64,000 nucleotides of DNA, taken from positions 2,542,001 through 2,606,000 of the forward strand of contig NZ_CP083760.1 in assembly GCF_020149915.1 (NCBI RefSeq), read 5' to 3'. The DNA is from Candidatus Sulfidibacterium hydrothermale. Its GTDB lineage: Bacteria > Bacteroidota > Bacteroidia > Bacteroidales > F082. Position 1 is the stretch's first letter; each line of letters starts with the position of its first letter. Position numbers and translations under genes: made by a program. The notes under the pieces are model-generated. The model had not been told where the DNA came from, made no database searches, and was given only the letters and a program-made list of their open reading frames with translations. Positions 51,389-59,748 of the stretch are shown piece after piece.

Positions 51389-54001
51389 TTATTCCTGCAA
51401 AAGACCATTGAACACCAATTTGTAGGTAACCGGTGTGGAGGCACGGAAAATAGGGCTGAATCCATAAAGGATCAAATCGCCTTTTCCTTTTTTCACCCAT
51501 ACCAGTATCGGTTTGTTCCCTACCATTTTCAGATTTTCGGCATATCCGCTCATGAGCAGTTTTTTTTCAGGAAACCATCCCATCACCCGGCGATCCATCC
51601 CAAATCCGGGAATCCAGGTGGTAAAAACAGGATTTCCACGATAAAAAATACCGGTTTGATTGGCCATTCCATAAGTCAGCCACCGGTTCGGTTTCCAGTT
51701 TACCCGAACAAATGTTCCCGGACAATACAGTCCTTTTTTCTGCAACTGTGGTCCGATATTTTTAAACGGGAGCACAAACGATTCTTTGTTTCCGTTCTTC
51801 TTTTTTATGGTTTGGGTTCCTTCAAAAAGATCCACCGAACGTCCCCAGCTCAGAATTCTTCCGCCGTTGTTCACAAAGGCCATGATTTTCTGCATTCCTT
51901 CTTCACCTATTCCCTTGGTGTATTCAGGCGGATAATTGGGCTGATAATATCCACTTTCGGTATATTTTCCGTCCATCAGTACACTTTTGCTCATATCCGG
52001 AAAAACAAGGATATCAAAACGGCTGAAATCCAGCTTAGCCACGTCACCCGGATGAATTTCCGTGTAAGGGATGTGATACGTATCGAAAATAAACCGGGTC
52101 CATCCGGCATCCATATCATGAAACCAAGTTACCATCAAAGCAATACGCGGAAGTTTTACTTTTTCCATAGAGAGATCCGGTTTTTTGGACAAAATCACCG
52201 GCGAAATTTTCATTTTTTTGACCTGGTCTTTCACGGCGGCACCATTTTTCACCACAAAAGAACCGGCAGGCAACGTTTGCGAACCGACTTTAAAAGCTGC
52301 TGGCGCCCGGTAAACCGTTGCCTTTTTTCCCAATAGGGCAAAAACAGTTTGGTAACTTTCGTTGTCGTTAGCCGAAAAAGCATATCCCCACCCGGCATTT
52401 TCATTTTCCGGATTCTTCAGTGTAAACGGATATTTTACAGGAACTAAATTTGCACGGATGTCCGGACTGTTTTTATCCATCGCACAAGATTTCAATCCTT
52501 TATGCAACGGAAGCGACCAGCTGGTAATGTCGTAAGGGCGGATGATTTTCCCTCCCGGAGTAAAATGCCTAATCGGATAAGATTGGGCTTCCATCACTTC
52601 TTTAATAAACGGCCGGTAGGGCTGATTCATCGGGAAAACGATATCTCCCTGATGAAACTGACGGTTATTGACCAGCACATCTTTTTTCAGCCGGTAAATT
52701 TTTATTCCCTGCTCGTGCATAATATGCACCAGGTCTACCAGTTCGCCCGGATCACGCTGCTGCAACGGGACAATGTAAAAATAAGGCGCTTGCGTTTCTC
52801 CTTTTTTCACTTCCTTGCGACACAAATCATTACGATATTTCAAAATCGCATCTTTATGCAAAGCCGCTGTTTTGATAATAGCTTTTGTAGAACTGATTTC
52901 ATATTGAACAATATCGCTCAAATGCCACCAGCCGCCTTTCCACGGGTCGGGCATATTGATACTTTTTTTGTATTCGGCCAACCCTTTTCCTCCTGCACGC
53001 AGTTCTGTCGGCTCAACATAAACAGGGGTCGCAAATTTCGCGCTGGCACATTCGGTAAGCATAGCTATTACATTTTTCCACAGACAGGTTTCGGTAGATC
53101 CCGGCCAGTAATCATCAAAAATGTATTGCTGTGCAATGCCTTTCAAACTATCGGCCGTCATATCCGTGATCATGTTGGCGCCAAAAACTTTCATCCAGTC
53201 CCACAAGCCGGCATCAATTACCTGGGCAATCACATCGGTGGGCGGCGGAACAAAATAACGTACTCCCGAAGATCCCATCTGATGTTTTTCAAACATCACC
53301 TGCGGATACCAGGTATTGTTGTACACATTGGCTATGGCTTTGGTATCGGTTTGCGAAAGCGTGATAAAATCGCGGTTGTTATCGTGCCCCACATATTTAT
53401 GATAAACGCCCGGCAGGGAAGCTCCTTCATATTCTGTTCCCCTGTATTTCAGGTAATTATTCACCACCATATCCATTCCGTCCGGGTTGTGGCAAGGCAC
53501 CATCATATAAACCGTTTTATCAAGCCAGTGTCTGATTTTTGGATTTTTGGACGTAATCAGTTCATAAGCAATAAGCGGAGAAGCCTGCGACGGTCCTACT
53601 TCGCTTGAATGCATGGAAAGCGTGGCATAAATAAATACCCGTCCGTCTTTTATCATTTGAGCCCGCTGCTGCGGCGTCAAATCCGGATTGAGTGCCAATT
53701 GTTTATTGATTTCTTTCAGCTGATCCAAATGTGCAATGTTTTGCTCATTGGAAATCATGGCCACATACATCGGTTTCCCCATAGGAGAAGTTCCGATTTT
53801 AATCATTTTCAGCCGGTCAGACTGCGAATCCAGCAACTTAAAATAATCAATCAGCTTTTCATACGTAAAAAGCTGCCGGTCAGCTCCCGGTTTAAAACCA
53901 AAAAATTTTGTCGGGTTTCCCGGCATTTTTTGCCCCCAAACCGGGTTCGAAAGCAACAAAACGGCAATTAGCCACAAAAAGGAGTGATAAATCTTTTTCA
54001 T
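51389..54001 (-). CDS. Secreted M14-family zinc carboxypeptidase-like protein
   Basis: An 870-residue exported protein. The start is ATG 54001, giving the signal peptide MKKIYHSFLWLIAVLLLSNP (cleavage near WGQ); the longer frame to 54115 has no signal before it and is rejected. The M14 peptidase domain covers about 30-420, with the zinc motif MHSSEVGPSQ and a putative catalytic region MLTECASAKF. The C-terminal third (about 625-760: LPRIALMVTWFHDMDAGWTR, FDILVFPDMSK) looks like a class I amidotransferase-like domain. It is probably periplasmic or secreted and acts on peptides, but which ones cannot be told. Confidence 0.87.
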   Translation of the reverse strand: MKKIYHSFLWLIAVLLLSNPVWGQKMPGNPTKFFGFKPGADRQLFTYEKLIDYFKLLDSQSDRLKMIKIGTSPMGKPMYVAMISNEQNIAHLDQLKEINKQLALNPDLTPQQRAQMIKDGRVFIYATLSMHSSEVGPSQASPLIAYELITSKNPKIRHWLDKTVYMMVPCHNPDGMDMVVNNYLKYRGTEYEGASLPGVYHKYVGHDNNRDFITLSQTDTKAIANVYNNTWYPQVMFEKHQMGSSGVRYFVPPPTDVIAQVIDAGLWDWMKVFGANMITDMTADSLKGIAQQYIFDDYWPGSTETCLWKNVIAMLTECASAKFATPVYVEPTELRAGGKGLAEYKKSINMPDPWKGGWWHLSDIVQYEISSTKAIIKTAALHKDAILKYRNDLCRKEVKKGETQAPYFYIVPLQQRDPGELVDLVHIMHEQGIKIYRLKKDVLVNNRQFHQGDIVFPMNQPYRPFIKEVMEAQSYPIRHFTPGGKIIRPYDITSWSLPLHKGLKSCAMDKNSPDIRANLVPVKYPFTLKNPENENAGWGYAFSANDNESYQTVFALLGKKATVYRAPAAFKVGSQTLPAGSFVVKNGAAVKDQVKKMKISPVILSKKPDLSMEKVKLPRIALMVTWFHDMDAGWTRFIFDTYHIPYTEIHPGDVAKLDFSRFDILVFPDMSKSVLMDGKYTESGYYQPNYPPEYTKGIGEEGMQKIMAFVNNGGRILSWGRSVDLFEGTQTIKKKNGNKESFVLPFKNIGPQLQKKGLYCPGTFVRVNWKPNRWLTYGMANQTGIFYRGNPVFTTWIPGFGMDRRVMGWFPEKKLLMSGYAENLKMVGNKPILVWVKKGKGDLILYGFSPIFRASTPVTYKLVFNGLLQE

Positions 54002-54160
54002 AGATATTTCATTTAAAAATTTTATTAACCACAACAATCTCAGTCTATCTGAACAGTCCAACAGGGCCATTTCATAATGATCAAAAACAGGAAAAGGCAG
54101 AAAATTAGATTTCAAGCAATGTTAGTTCACAAATATAGGAGATATATTCACATCTTTTTC

Positions 54161-55714
54161 TCAACCAAGATAATGCCGCATAATCCGGCTCAACTCTTCT
54201 ATTTTAATCGGCTTGTAAATAACGTCATTAAATCCGGCATCGAGGGCTTCCTTACGGCTGATATTTAAAGCCAGTCCGGTTTGGGCTATCAAAGGAATAT
54301 CCGGGTCATTTTTCCGGATAGCCCGGGCAACTTCCAAGCCATTCATTTCGGGCATCTGCACATCAATAAGGGCCATATCAATTTCATTTCGGTGATTGGT
54401 GTAGATTTCCATCGCTTCCTTCCCATCTTTAGCATAAAACATCTCTACGCCGGTTCTTTTAAGCGTTTCGCGAAAAAAAGCAAAAATCTGTTTTACATCA
54501 TCGGCAATTAAAATGGTTTTCCCTTCCCAGGCGCCCACAGGGAAAAGCCCGGTTTTTACCGTTTTCTCTCCGGAAACATCCTTTTGGATCTCTGTTGGCT
54601 CTTTATAAGGCAACGTGAAAAGGAAAGTACTTCCTTTTCCCGGTTCGGAACGAAGGCGTACAGCTCCTCCCATAAAGGTTACCAATCGTTTTACAATGGA
54701 AAGTCCCAGTCCGGTTCCGGTAAAGTTGCGGGTCAGGTTTTCCTCTACCTGGGTAAAACGTTCGAAAATGGTTTCCTGTTTCTCCTTGGGAATTCCAACA
54801 CCGGTATCTTTTACAAAAAATTCCAGCACCGGCATCTCTTTTTTCACCAGGCGATATCCCAGTTCTATAAGACCTTCTTCCGTAAATTTTACTGCGTTGC
54901 TCAACAAATTATCCAACACCTGTTTCAACCGGACTTTATCGGCCACAATCCGGTCGGGAGCTTCATCAGCAATCCGCAGCACAATTTGTACCGGTTTATT
55001 TTTCAATCGGTTGGCAAAAATAGTACGCAGCTCTCCCATCAGTTTTTTCAGCGAAAACTCCTGTTCAAAAAGGCGCAGTTCACCCGCTTCTTCTTTGGAA
55101 ACCTCCAAAATTTCATCAATAATACTCAAAAGCTGTTCTCCACTGTTAATGATAATCGCCGAGAACTCTTCCCTTTCACTGGGAGTTAAGTCGCTGTCCT
55201 GCAACAATTCGGCAAAACCGACAATCGAATTCATGGGGGTTCGTATCTCATGCGACATGTTTGAGAGAAAAGCCATTTTTAACTTTTCGCTTTCCTCGGC
55301 CTTTTTACGGGCAACCACCAATTCTTCGAGATAACGCTTCATCCGAAGATGGGTTTCCACACGAGCCAACAGCTCTTCTTTTTCAAATGGTTTGGTAATG
55401 TAATCCACTGCTCCGGCACGAAACCCTTCCACAAGACTCTTTTTGTCTGACGCTACTGTAACAAAAATAACCGGGATATCTTTTGTCCGCGCATCCGATT
55501 TCAGCATTTTACAAACTTCAATTCCACTAATGTCCGGCAATCTGACATCAAGCATGATCAGGTCAAACGGATTTGATTTGGCTTTTTTTACTGCCTGTAC
55601 AGCGTTTTCGGCAAAAGCAGCCTTAATATAAGTTCCATCCAAGTAAGCCTGTATTAAGGAACGGGCAGAAGCGGAATCGTCCACCACAAGAATATGGGCG
55701 TTCTTGTTATTCAT
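54161..55714 (-). CDS. Hybrid sensor kinase: REC-HisKA-HATPase-REC
   Basis: A 517-residue cytoplasmic signalling protein without membrane segments. An N-terminal receiver (ILVVDDSASARSL; phospho-Asp in IMLDVRLP) precedes a short coiled coil and a HisKA domain with a normal H-box, FLSNMSHEIRTPMNS. The ATPase has N-box VLDNLLSNAVKF, G1 DTGVGIP and G2 GTGLGLSIV. A second receiver ends the protein (ILIADDVKQ; IDVQMPEMNG). Input must come through the first receiver or a partner. The start is ATG 55714 (MNNKNAHILVVDD). It is divergent from the J-domain-like gene and the chemosensory operon, so cross-talk is possible. Confidence 0.92.
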   Translation of the reverse strand: MNNKNAHILVVDDSASARSLIQAYLDGTYIKAAFAENAVQAVKKAKSNPFDLIMLDVRLPDISGIEVCKMLKSDARTKDIPVIFVTVASDKKSLVEGFRAGAVDYITKPFEKEELLARVETHLRMKRYLEELVVARKKAEESEKLKMAFLSNMSHEIRTPMNSIVGFAELLQDSDLTPSEREEFSAIIINSGEQLLSIIDEILEVSKEEAGELRLFEQEFSLKKLMGELRTIFANRLKNKPVQIVLRIADEAPDRIVADKVRLKQVLDNLLSNAVKFTEEGLIELGYRLVKKEMPVLEFFVKDTGVGIPKEKQETIFERFTQVEENLTRNFTGTGLGLSIVKRLVTFMGGAVRLRSEPGKGSTFLFTLPYKEPTEIQKDVSGEKTVKTGLFPVGAWEGKTILIADDVKQIFAFFRETLKRTGVEMFYAKDGKEAMEIYTNHRNEIDMALIDVQMPEMNGLEVARAIRKNDPDIPLIAQTGLALNISRKEALDAGFNDVIYKPIKIEELSRIMRHYLG

Positions 55715-55828
55715 AGAAACAGGGTTTTTCTCATTTCCAAAAATAAAAAAAAACCAATACGAATAAACATCAATAGTCATTTTTTACGAACCTACGCCAT
55801 TGGAAAACAGTCATAAGAAACCTGAAAA

Positions 55829-55850
55829 TATTAACAATCGATTGGTAATA
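55829..55850. promoter_or_regulatory. Imperfect 22-bp palindrome between divergent genes
   Basis: TATTAACAATC (55829-55839) and GATTGGTAATA (55840-55850) are inverted copies with one mismatch per arm. The centre, CAATCGATTG, is a perfect ten-base palindrome. It lies in the gap between the hybrid kinase and the J-domain-like gene. An operator is plausible; the regulator is unknown. Confidence 0.4.
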
Positions 55851-55889
55851 AATATCTCCGGATGAAGATCCGCGGAGCAGACTTGGTTT

Positions 55890-55897
55890 TAATTTTG
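55890..55897 (+). promoter_or_regulatory. -7 element for the J-domain-like gene
   Basis: TAATTTTG matches TAnnTTTG, 17 bases before ATG 55914. No -33 TTTG at the usual spacing. Confidence 0.45.
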
Positions 55898-55913
55898 AAA
55901 AACAAAATGATTT

Positions 55914-56261
55914 ATGCGATTTTTTCCTGACGACATTGAAACGGAAGTGCAGGCACGATTGAATTATAAGCGCCTGGCAGTTTTGTATCATCCCGACCGG
56001 GGTGGCAATGAGGAAATTATGCGCGAAATTAACCGGGAATACAACGAGATAAAAAAAAGGCTCCGGAAACAGCGTGAAGGATTACAGCATCTAGAACCCG
56101 GTGACTGTGTAATTGTCAACGGTACCGAATGCGAAGTCACTGCTGTTTTTGAAAAAACTTTTATTGCCAGAGCCAAAGGTCGGCACCGGCTGGCTATTTT
56201 CGACAAAAAAACCGGTTACGCTGTATACGACAAGAAATACATTGCACGGCTTCCCCGATAA
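55914..56261 (+). CDS. Minimal J-domain-like protein with beta-barrel tail
   Basis: A 115-residue protein. Residues about 12-48 match helix II, the HPD loop and helix III of a DnaJ domain (YKRLAVLYHPDRGGNEEIM, then REINREYNEIKKRL). The usual helix I is missing or replaced by a short acidic start (MRFFPDDIETEVQ). Residues 60-115 are strand-rich (PGDCVIVNGTECEVTAVFEK) and look like a small SH3/KOW-type barrel. HPD suggests interaction with a DnaK-type chaperone; the tail could be the client- or nucleic-acid-binding part (inference). It lies 67 bases before the chemosensory operon on the same strand, with its own -7 element. Confidence 0.78.
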   Translation: MRFFPDDIETEVQARLNYKRLAVLYHPDRGGNEEIMREINREYNEIKKRLRKQREGLQHLEPGDCVIVNGTECEVTAVFEKTFIARAKGRHRLAIFDKKTGYAVYDKKYIARLPR

Positions 56262-56328
56262 TTTCAATAACTTTTGTGCAACTTTCCGGTATTGATGTCG
56301 TAAAATTATATTATCAAAATTTTTAAAC

Positions 56329-56634
56329 ATGGTAGAAATCAATACTTCTGAAGATAAAAACACCATCCAAATTGTTTTTTCGGACGACCTGAGCGTGGCA
56401 AAAGCCTCCGAAATGCATGAACAACTCCGTAAATTCGCATGGGAAGCGCCCACTATTTCCATTTTGACAAAAGAGGTGAAAAATATGGATCTGAGTTTTT
56501 TGCAACTTTTGTTCTCTTTTGCCAGAGAAATGAAAAATTCCGGAAAAAAACTTATTTTTGATTTTCAGTTCGAGGAAGAAATGGAACGGATTTTTGAAGA
56601 ATCGGGGTTTCAACAAGCCTTTGAAAAAATTTAA
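56329..56634 (+). CDS. STAS-domain protein of the chemosensory operon
   Basis: A 101-residue single-domain protein with the STAS pattern: strand NTIQIVFSDDLSV, helix ASEMHEQLRKF, strand TISILTKEVKNMDLSFLQLL, then GKKLIFDF and FEESGFQQAFE. STAS proteins such as SpoIIAA act as phosphorylatable switches. Here the usual phosphoacceptor Ser before the D-L-S-F-L-Q-L-L helix is ambiguous (MDLSF contains a Ser). It heads the operon, ten bases before cheY. Its partner could be the kinase-like protein further down. The start is ATG 56329. Confidence 0.78.
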   Translation: MVEINTSEDKNTIQIVFSDDLSVAKASEMHEQLRKFAWEAPTISILTKEVKNMDLSFLQLLFSFAREMKNSGKKLIFDFQFEEEMERIFEESGFQQAFEKI

Positions 56635-56644
56635 GAGGCAACAC

Positions 56645-57013
56645 ATGCAAAAGAAAAAAATACTTTTTGTGGATGATTCGGCCAGCATTCGTGCGCTGGT
56701 AAAGATGATTCTTGAGAATGCCGGCTATGCCGTAACCCTTGGCACAGACGGACAGGATGCGCTGGAGCAGTTAAATGGTATTCCATACGACCTTATTATT
56801 ACCGACCTGCACATGCCCCGCATGAATGGACTGGAACTTATTAAAGAACTCAGAAAAAAGAATGAATACCGGTTTGTTCCTATTTTGTTTTTAACCACCG
56901 AAACAAAAACAGAGATCAAACAAGAAGCAAAGGCCGCCGGGGCCACCGGTTGGATTACCAAGCCCTTCAACGATGAAAAATTATTGCAAATCATAAAAAA
57001 AGTGATCAGGTAA
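56645..57013 (+). CDS. cheY: CheY-type response regulator
   Basis: A 122-residue single receiver domain. The acidic pocket is FVDDSAS (Asp10, Asp11), the phospho-Asp is Asp54 (ITDLHMPRMNG), the switch Thr is in FLTTETK and the Lys is in GWITKPF. There is no output domain. ATG 56645 (MQKKKILFVDD) is used because the longer frame to 56558 runs through the STAS gene. Its TAA overlaps the cheA ATG as TAATG, implying coupled translation. Confidence 0.93.
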   Translation: MQKKKILFVDDSASIRALVKMILENAGYAVTLGTDGQDALEQLNGIPYDLIITDLHMPRMNGLELIKELRKKNEYRFVPILFLTTETKTEIKQEAKAAGATGWITKPFNDEKLLQIIKKVIR

Positions 57014-59187
57014 TGGATGAGTTGTCAGCCAGTTTTGTAAACGAAGCTTATGAGCTACTGGAAAACCTGGAAGAAGCTCTTCTGAAACTGGAAAGTCATC
57101 CGGCAGACGAAGAACAAATCAATACGGTTTTTCGTGTCATGCATTCGTTAAAAGGAACCGGCGCCATGTTTGGCTTTGACGAACTAAGTACTTTCACCCA
57201 CGAAATGGAAAGCCTGTACGACATGGTTCGTTCCGGCAAATACAAAGTCGATAAAGACCTGATCGACTTTACCTTTCGAAGTATTGATGTTATCCGGTTA
57301 CTACTGGAAAAACCCGATTCACCGGAAACACAACAACAAAAAAAAGCTTTCCTTGGCGAACTTATTCATCGTTTTTCTGACCCCGGCACACCACATGAAC
57401 AACAGCAAAGTAAACCGCCGCATCATCAAAAGATCAAGAAATCAAAAGAAAAACCCTCTGCAACCTGGCATATCCGCTTTATACCCCACACCCAGATTCT
57501 GCAAAACGGTACACGTCCGTTATATTTATTGGATGAATTATCAGAAACAGGAAAACTGAAGTCATTTCTGCATACCGATAAAATTCCGCCTTTTCCTCAC
57601 CTGCCGGTTGAAAATGTTTACGTTTGGTGGGATTTGTTGCTGGCAACCGATAAATCTGAAAATTTCATCAAAGATGTTTTCATTTTCGTGGAAGATGAAA
57701 GCCAGATCGAGATAAAAAAAGTAGCTGACGGCGACCTGCTTAGTTACCCTGACGCAGTAGAAGAAATGGACAAACTGGCTTTTCATGAGTCAATTACGGA
57801 TGAAAAACTCAAAACATGGGCAGAAAAGCTCTCTTTGAAAAAACAGGAAAAAGAACAGACGCCTTCTGAACCGGTACCGGAACACACCTCACAAAAACCA
57901 GCTAAAGAACCCGTACCGGCCCCGGAAAAAAGCAACGACCAACAAGAAACCGAAAACCCGATTGAAGCCGATCAACATCCATCCGATCAACATAAAAAAG
58001 AAGAAAAAACCGGTGCAAAAGAAGAAGCATCGGTTTTACACGAAACCGTCCGGGTTTCTTCTGCCAAACTTGATGAACTCCTCGACATTATCAGCGAGGT
58101 CGTGACCACACAGGCAAGATTACTGCATTACAGTCAGAACCACGAAGACCCGGAACTAGAGAGCATTACAGAGGCTTATGAAAAATTGGCCCGGCAGTTA
58201 CGCGAAAACGCTCTCGACATGCGGCTCATCCCTATTTACACCATTCTTATCCGGTTTAAAAGGCTGGTACGCGACCTCTCTTCCCGCCTCAACAAAGAAA
58301 TTATTTTGAAAACTACCGGAACAGAAACCGAACTAGACAAGTCGATGATCGAGAAACTCTACGATCCGCTCATGCACATCCTGCGAAACAGTATCGATCA
58401 TGGCATTGAGCCGCCTGATGAACGTATTAAAGCCGGAAAAGATCCCAAAGGACTCATCCACATTAACACCTCCTATTCCGGAGCTCACGTAATTATCAAA
58501 ATCTCGGATGACGGTCGCGGCATGGACGAAAAACAATTACGGGAAACCGCATTACAAAAAGGGCTCATTTCTCCTGATGCCGAATATTCTAAAAAAGAGA
58601 TCCTGCAGCTGATATTTTTACCGGGATTTACCACTTCTGAAAAAGTAAGCCGGGTGTCAGGCCGTGGTGTCGGAATGGATGTGGTGAAAAAAAATATTGA
58701 AGAACTTCGCGGCAGCATCGAAGTGGATACGGAAAAAGGGAAAGGAACAACCATTATTCTTTCCTTGCCGTTAACCCTCTCCATTATCGACGGGCTATTG
58801 GTTTATGTCGGAAAAAACCGGTACATCATTCCGGTAAGTCATGTAAAACATATTTATCCGGTTACCCGGGAAGAACTCAAAAATACCATTAACCAGGTTA
58901 TTGGCAAAGACAATAAACAAATTCCATTTATTGATTTAGTGAAGGAATTTGATGAAAAAGACACCAACGAAAAAGAGATGTATCTTGTGGTGGTCAATTA
59001 TGGCAAGATGGAAACCGCACTGGTCATTAACAGTATTGTGGGGAAATACCAGGCCGTAATCAAACCGCTCAGCCGCATTGCGCAAAAACAGGAGATCTTT
59101 TCCGGTGCATCTATTCTTGGCGACGGGAATATTGCGCTGGTAATGGATATCAACAAATTAATCTACAAATTCTTGAACCATGAGTAA
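57013..59187 (+). CDS. cheA: Chemotaxis histidine kinase
   Basis: A 724-residue CheA. P1/HPt covers 1-105 with phosphoacceptor His44 (MHSLKGTG). A variable region (about 150-270) takes the place of P2, followed by a Pro/Glu/Lys-rich linker (about 285-345). P3 dimerisation helices run about 350-405 (AKLDELLDIISEVVTTQA). The P4 ATPase has N-box LRNSIDHGIE, G1 DDGRGMDE and G2 GRGVGMDVV. P5 (about 600-724) is CheW-like. The kinase appears fully functional. It overlaps cheY by one base and cheW by eight. Confidence 0.96.
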   Translation: MDELSASFVNEAYELLENLEEALLKLESHPADEEQINTVFRVMHSLKGTGAMFGFDELSTFTHEMESLYDMVRSGKYKVDKDLIDFTFRSIDVIRLLLEKPDSPETQQQKKAFLGELIHRFSDPGTPHEQQQSKPPHHQKIKKSKEKPSATWHIRFIPHTQILQNGTRPLYLLDELSETGKLKSFLHTDKIPPFPHLPVENVYVWWDLLLATDKSENFIKDVFIFVEDESQIEIKKVADGDLLSYPDAVEEMDKLAFHESITDEKLKTWAEKLSLKKQEKEQTPSEPVPEHTSQKPAKEPVPAPEKSNDQQETENPIEADQHPSDQHKKEEKTGAKEEASVLHETVRVSSAKLDELLDIISEVVTTQARLLHYSQNHEDPELESITEAYEKLARQLRENALDMRLIPIYTILIRFKRLVRDLSSRLNKEIILKTTGTETELDKSMIEKLYDPLMHILRNSIDHGIEPPDERIKAGKDPKGLIHINTSYSGAHVIIKISDDGRGMDEKQLRETALQKGLISPDAEYSKKEILQLIFLPGFTTSEKVSRVSGRGVGMDVVKKNIEELRGSIEVDTEKGKGTTIILSLPLTLSIIDGLLVYVGKNRYIIPVSHVKHIYPVTREELKNTINQVIGKDNKQIPFIDLVKEFDEKDTNEKEMYLVVVNYGKMETALVINSIVGKYQAVIKPLSRIAQKQEIFSGASILGDGNIALVMDINKLIYKFLNHE

Positions 59188-59701
59188 GTCGGAAGCGAAC
59201 ACCAAATCCAAAAAACAACATTATATTTTGTTTTATCTTGGCAACGAGGTATTTGTTATCAACGTAAAGTATGTTATTCGTGTACTGCCGGCTACAACTT
59301 TTACCAAAATTCCGCAAAGCCCCGGTTTTTTGCTGGGCGTAACCAACTTCAACGGAAGCGTGTTGCCGGTAGTAGACTCGTACAAGAAATTCAATTTTAA
59401 ACCTTCAAAAAAAAATGACAAACCCCTTATCCTGGTTTTAAATATCCGGGTAAACGGCAAAAATACCCATCTGGGGTTTTTGGTAGACGATTCGAATAAT
59501 GTGATCGAAGTGGCCGACAGCGAAATCAAACCCTATCCGGCTACCGGGAATAAATTCAATGTAGATTACATTGACGGGGTAATTCAGCTAAACGGAAAAT
59601 TCATTTTGATTCTGAATCCTGAAAAACTATTTGAAAAAGAAGCTGAACTAAGTATAGAAAACGAAATCAATACCGGAAAATCGGCTGCCGACAACCGGTA
59701 A
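59180..59701 (+). CDS. cheW: CheW-type coupling protein
   Basis: A 173-residue CheW domain protein linking receptor and CheA. It carries YILFYLGNEVFVINVKYVIR (strand 1-2), IPQSPGFLLGVTNFNGSVLPV and DYIDGVIQLNGKFILILNPEKL, which are the conserved CheW blocks. A basic N-terminal tail and an acidic C-terminal tail extend slightly beyond the usual length. Its ATG lies inside the cheA end, overlapping by eight bases. Confidence 0.92.
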   Translation: MSKSEANTKSKKQHYILFYLGNEVFVINVKYVIRVLPATTFTKIPQSPGFLLGVTNFNGSVLPVVDSYKKFNFKPSKKNDKPLILVLNIRVNGKNTHLGFLVDDSNNVIEVADSEIKPYPATGNKFNVDYIDGVIQLNGKFILILNPEKLFEKEAELSIENEINTGKSAADNR

Positions 59702-59748
59702 AAAAATAGAACAAATACAAGAAAAAGAAATATTATTTACTAAAACCC

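Noticed and set aside
52502-53608. A 368-codon open frame on the plus strand
   Set aside because: It lies entirely opposite the M14 peptidase gene, has no recognisable motif, and its His/Arg/Phe-rich composition is what the complement of that gene gives.
54584-55334. Two overlapping plus-strand frames of 201 and 239 codons
   Set aside because: Both are complements of the hybrid sensor kinase gene and show no domain; their mutual overlap in different frames also argues against coding.
55914-56261. Reading the J-domain-like gene as part of the chemosensory operon proper
   Set aside because: It has its own -7 element and a 67-base gap before the STAS gene, against overlaps or short gaps at most junctions within the operon, so membership is unproven.
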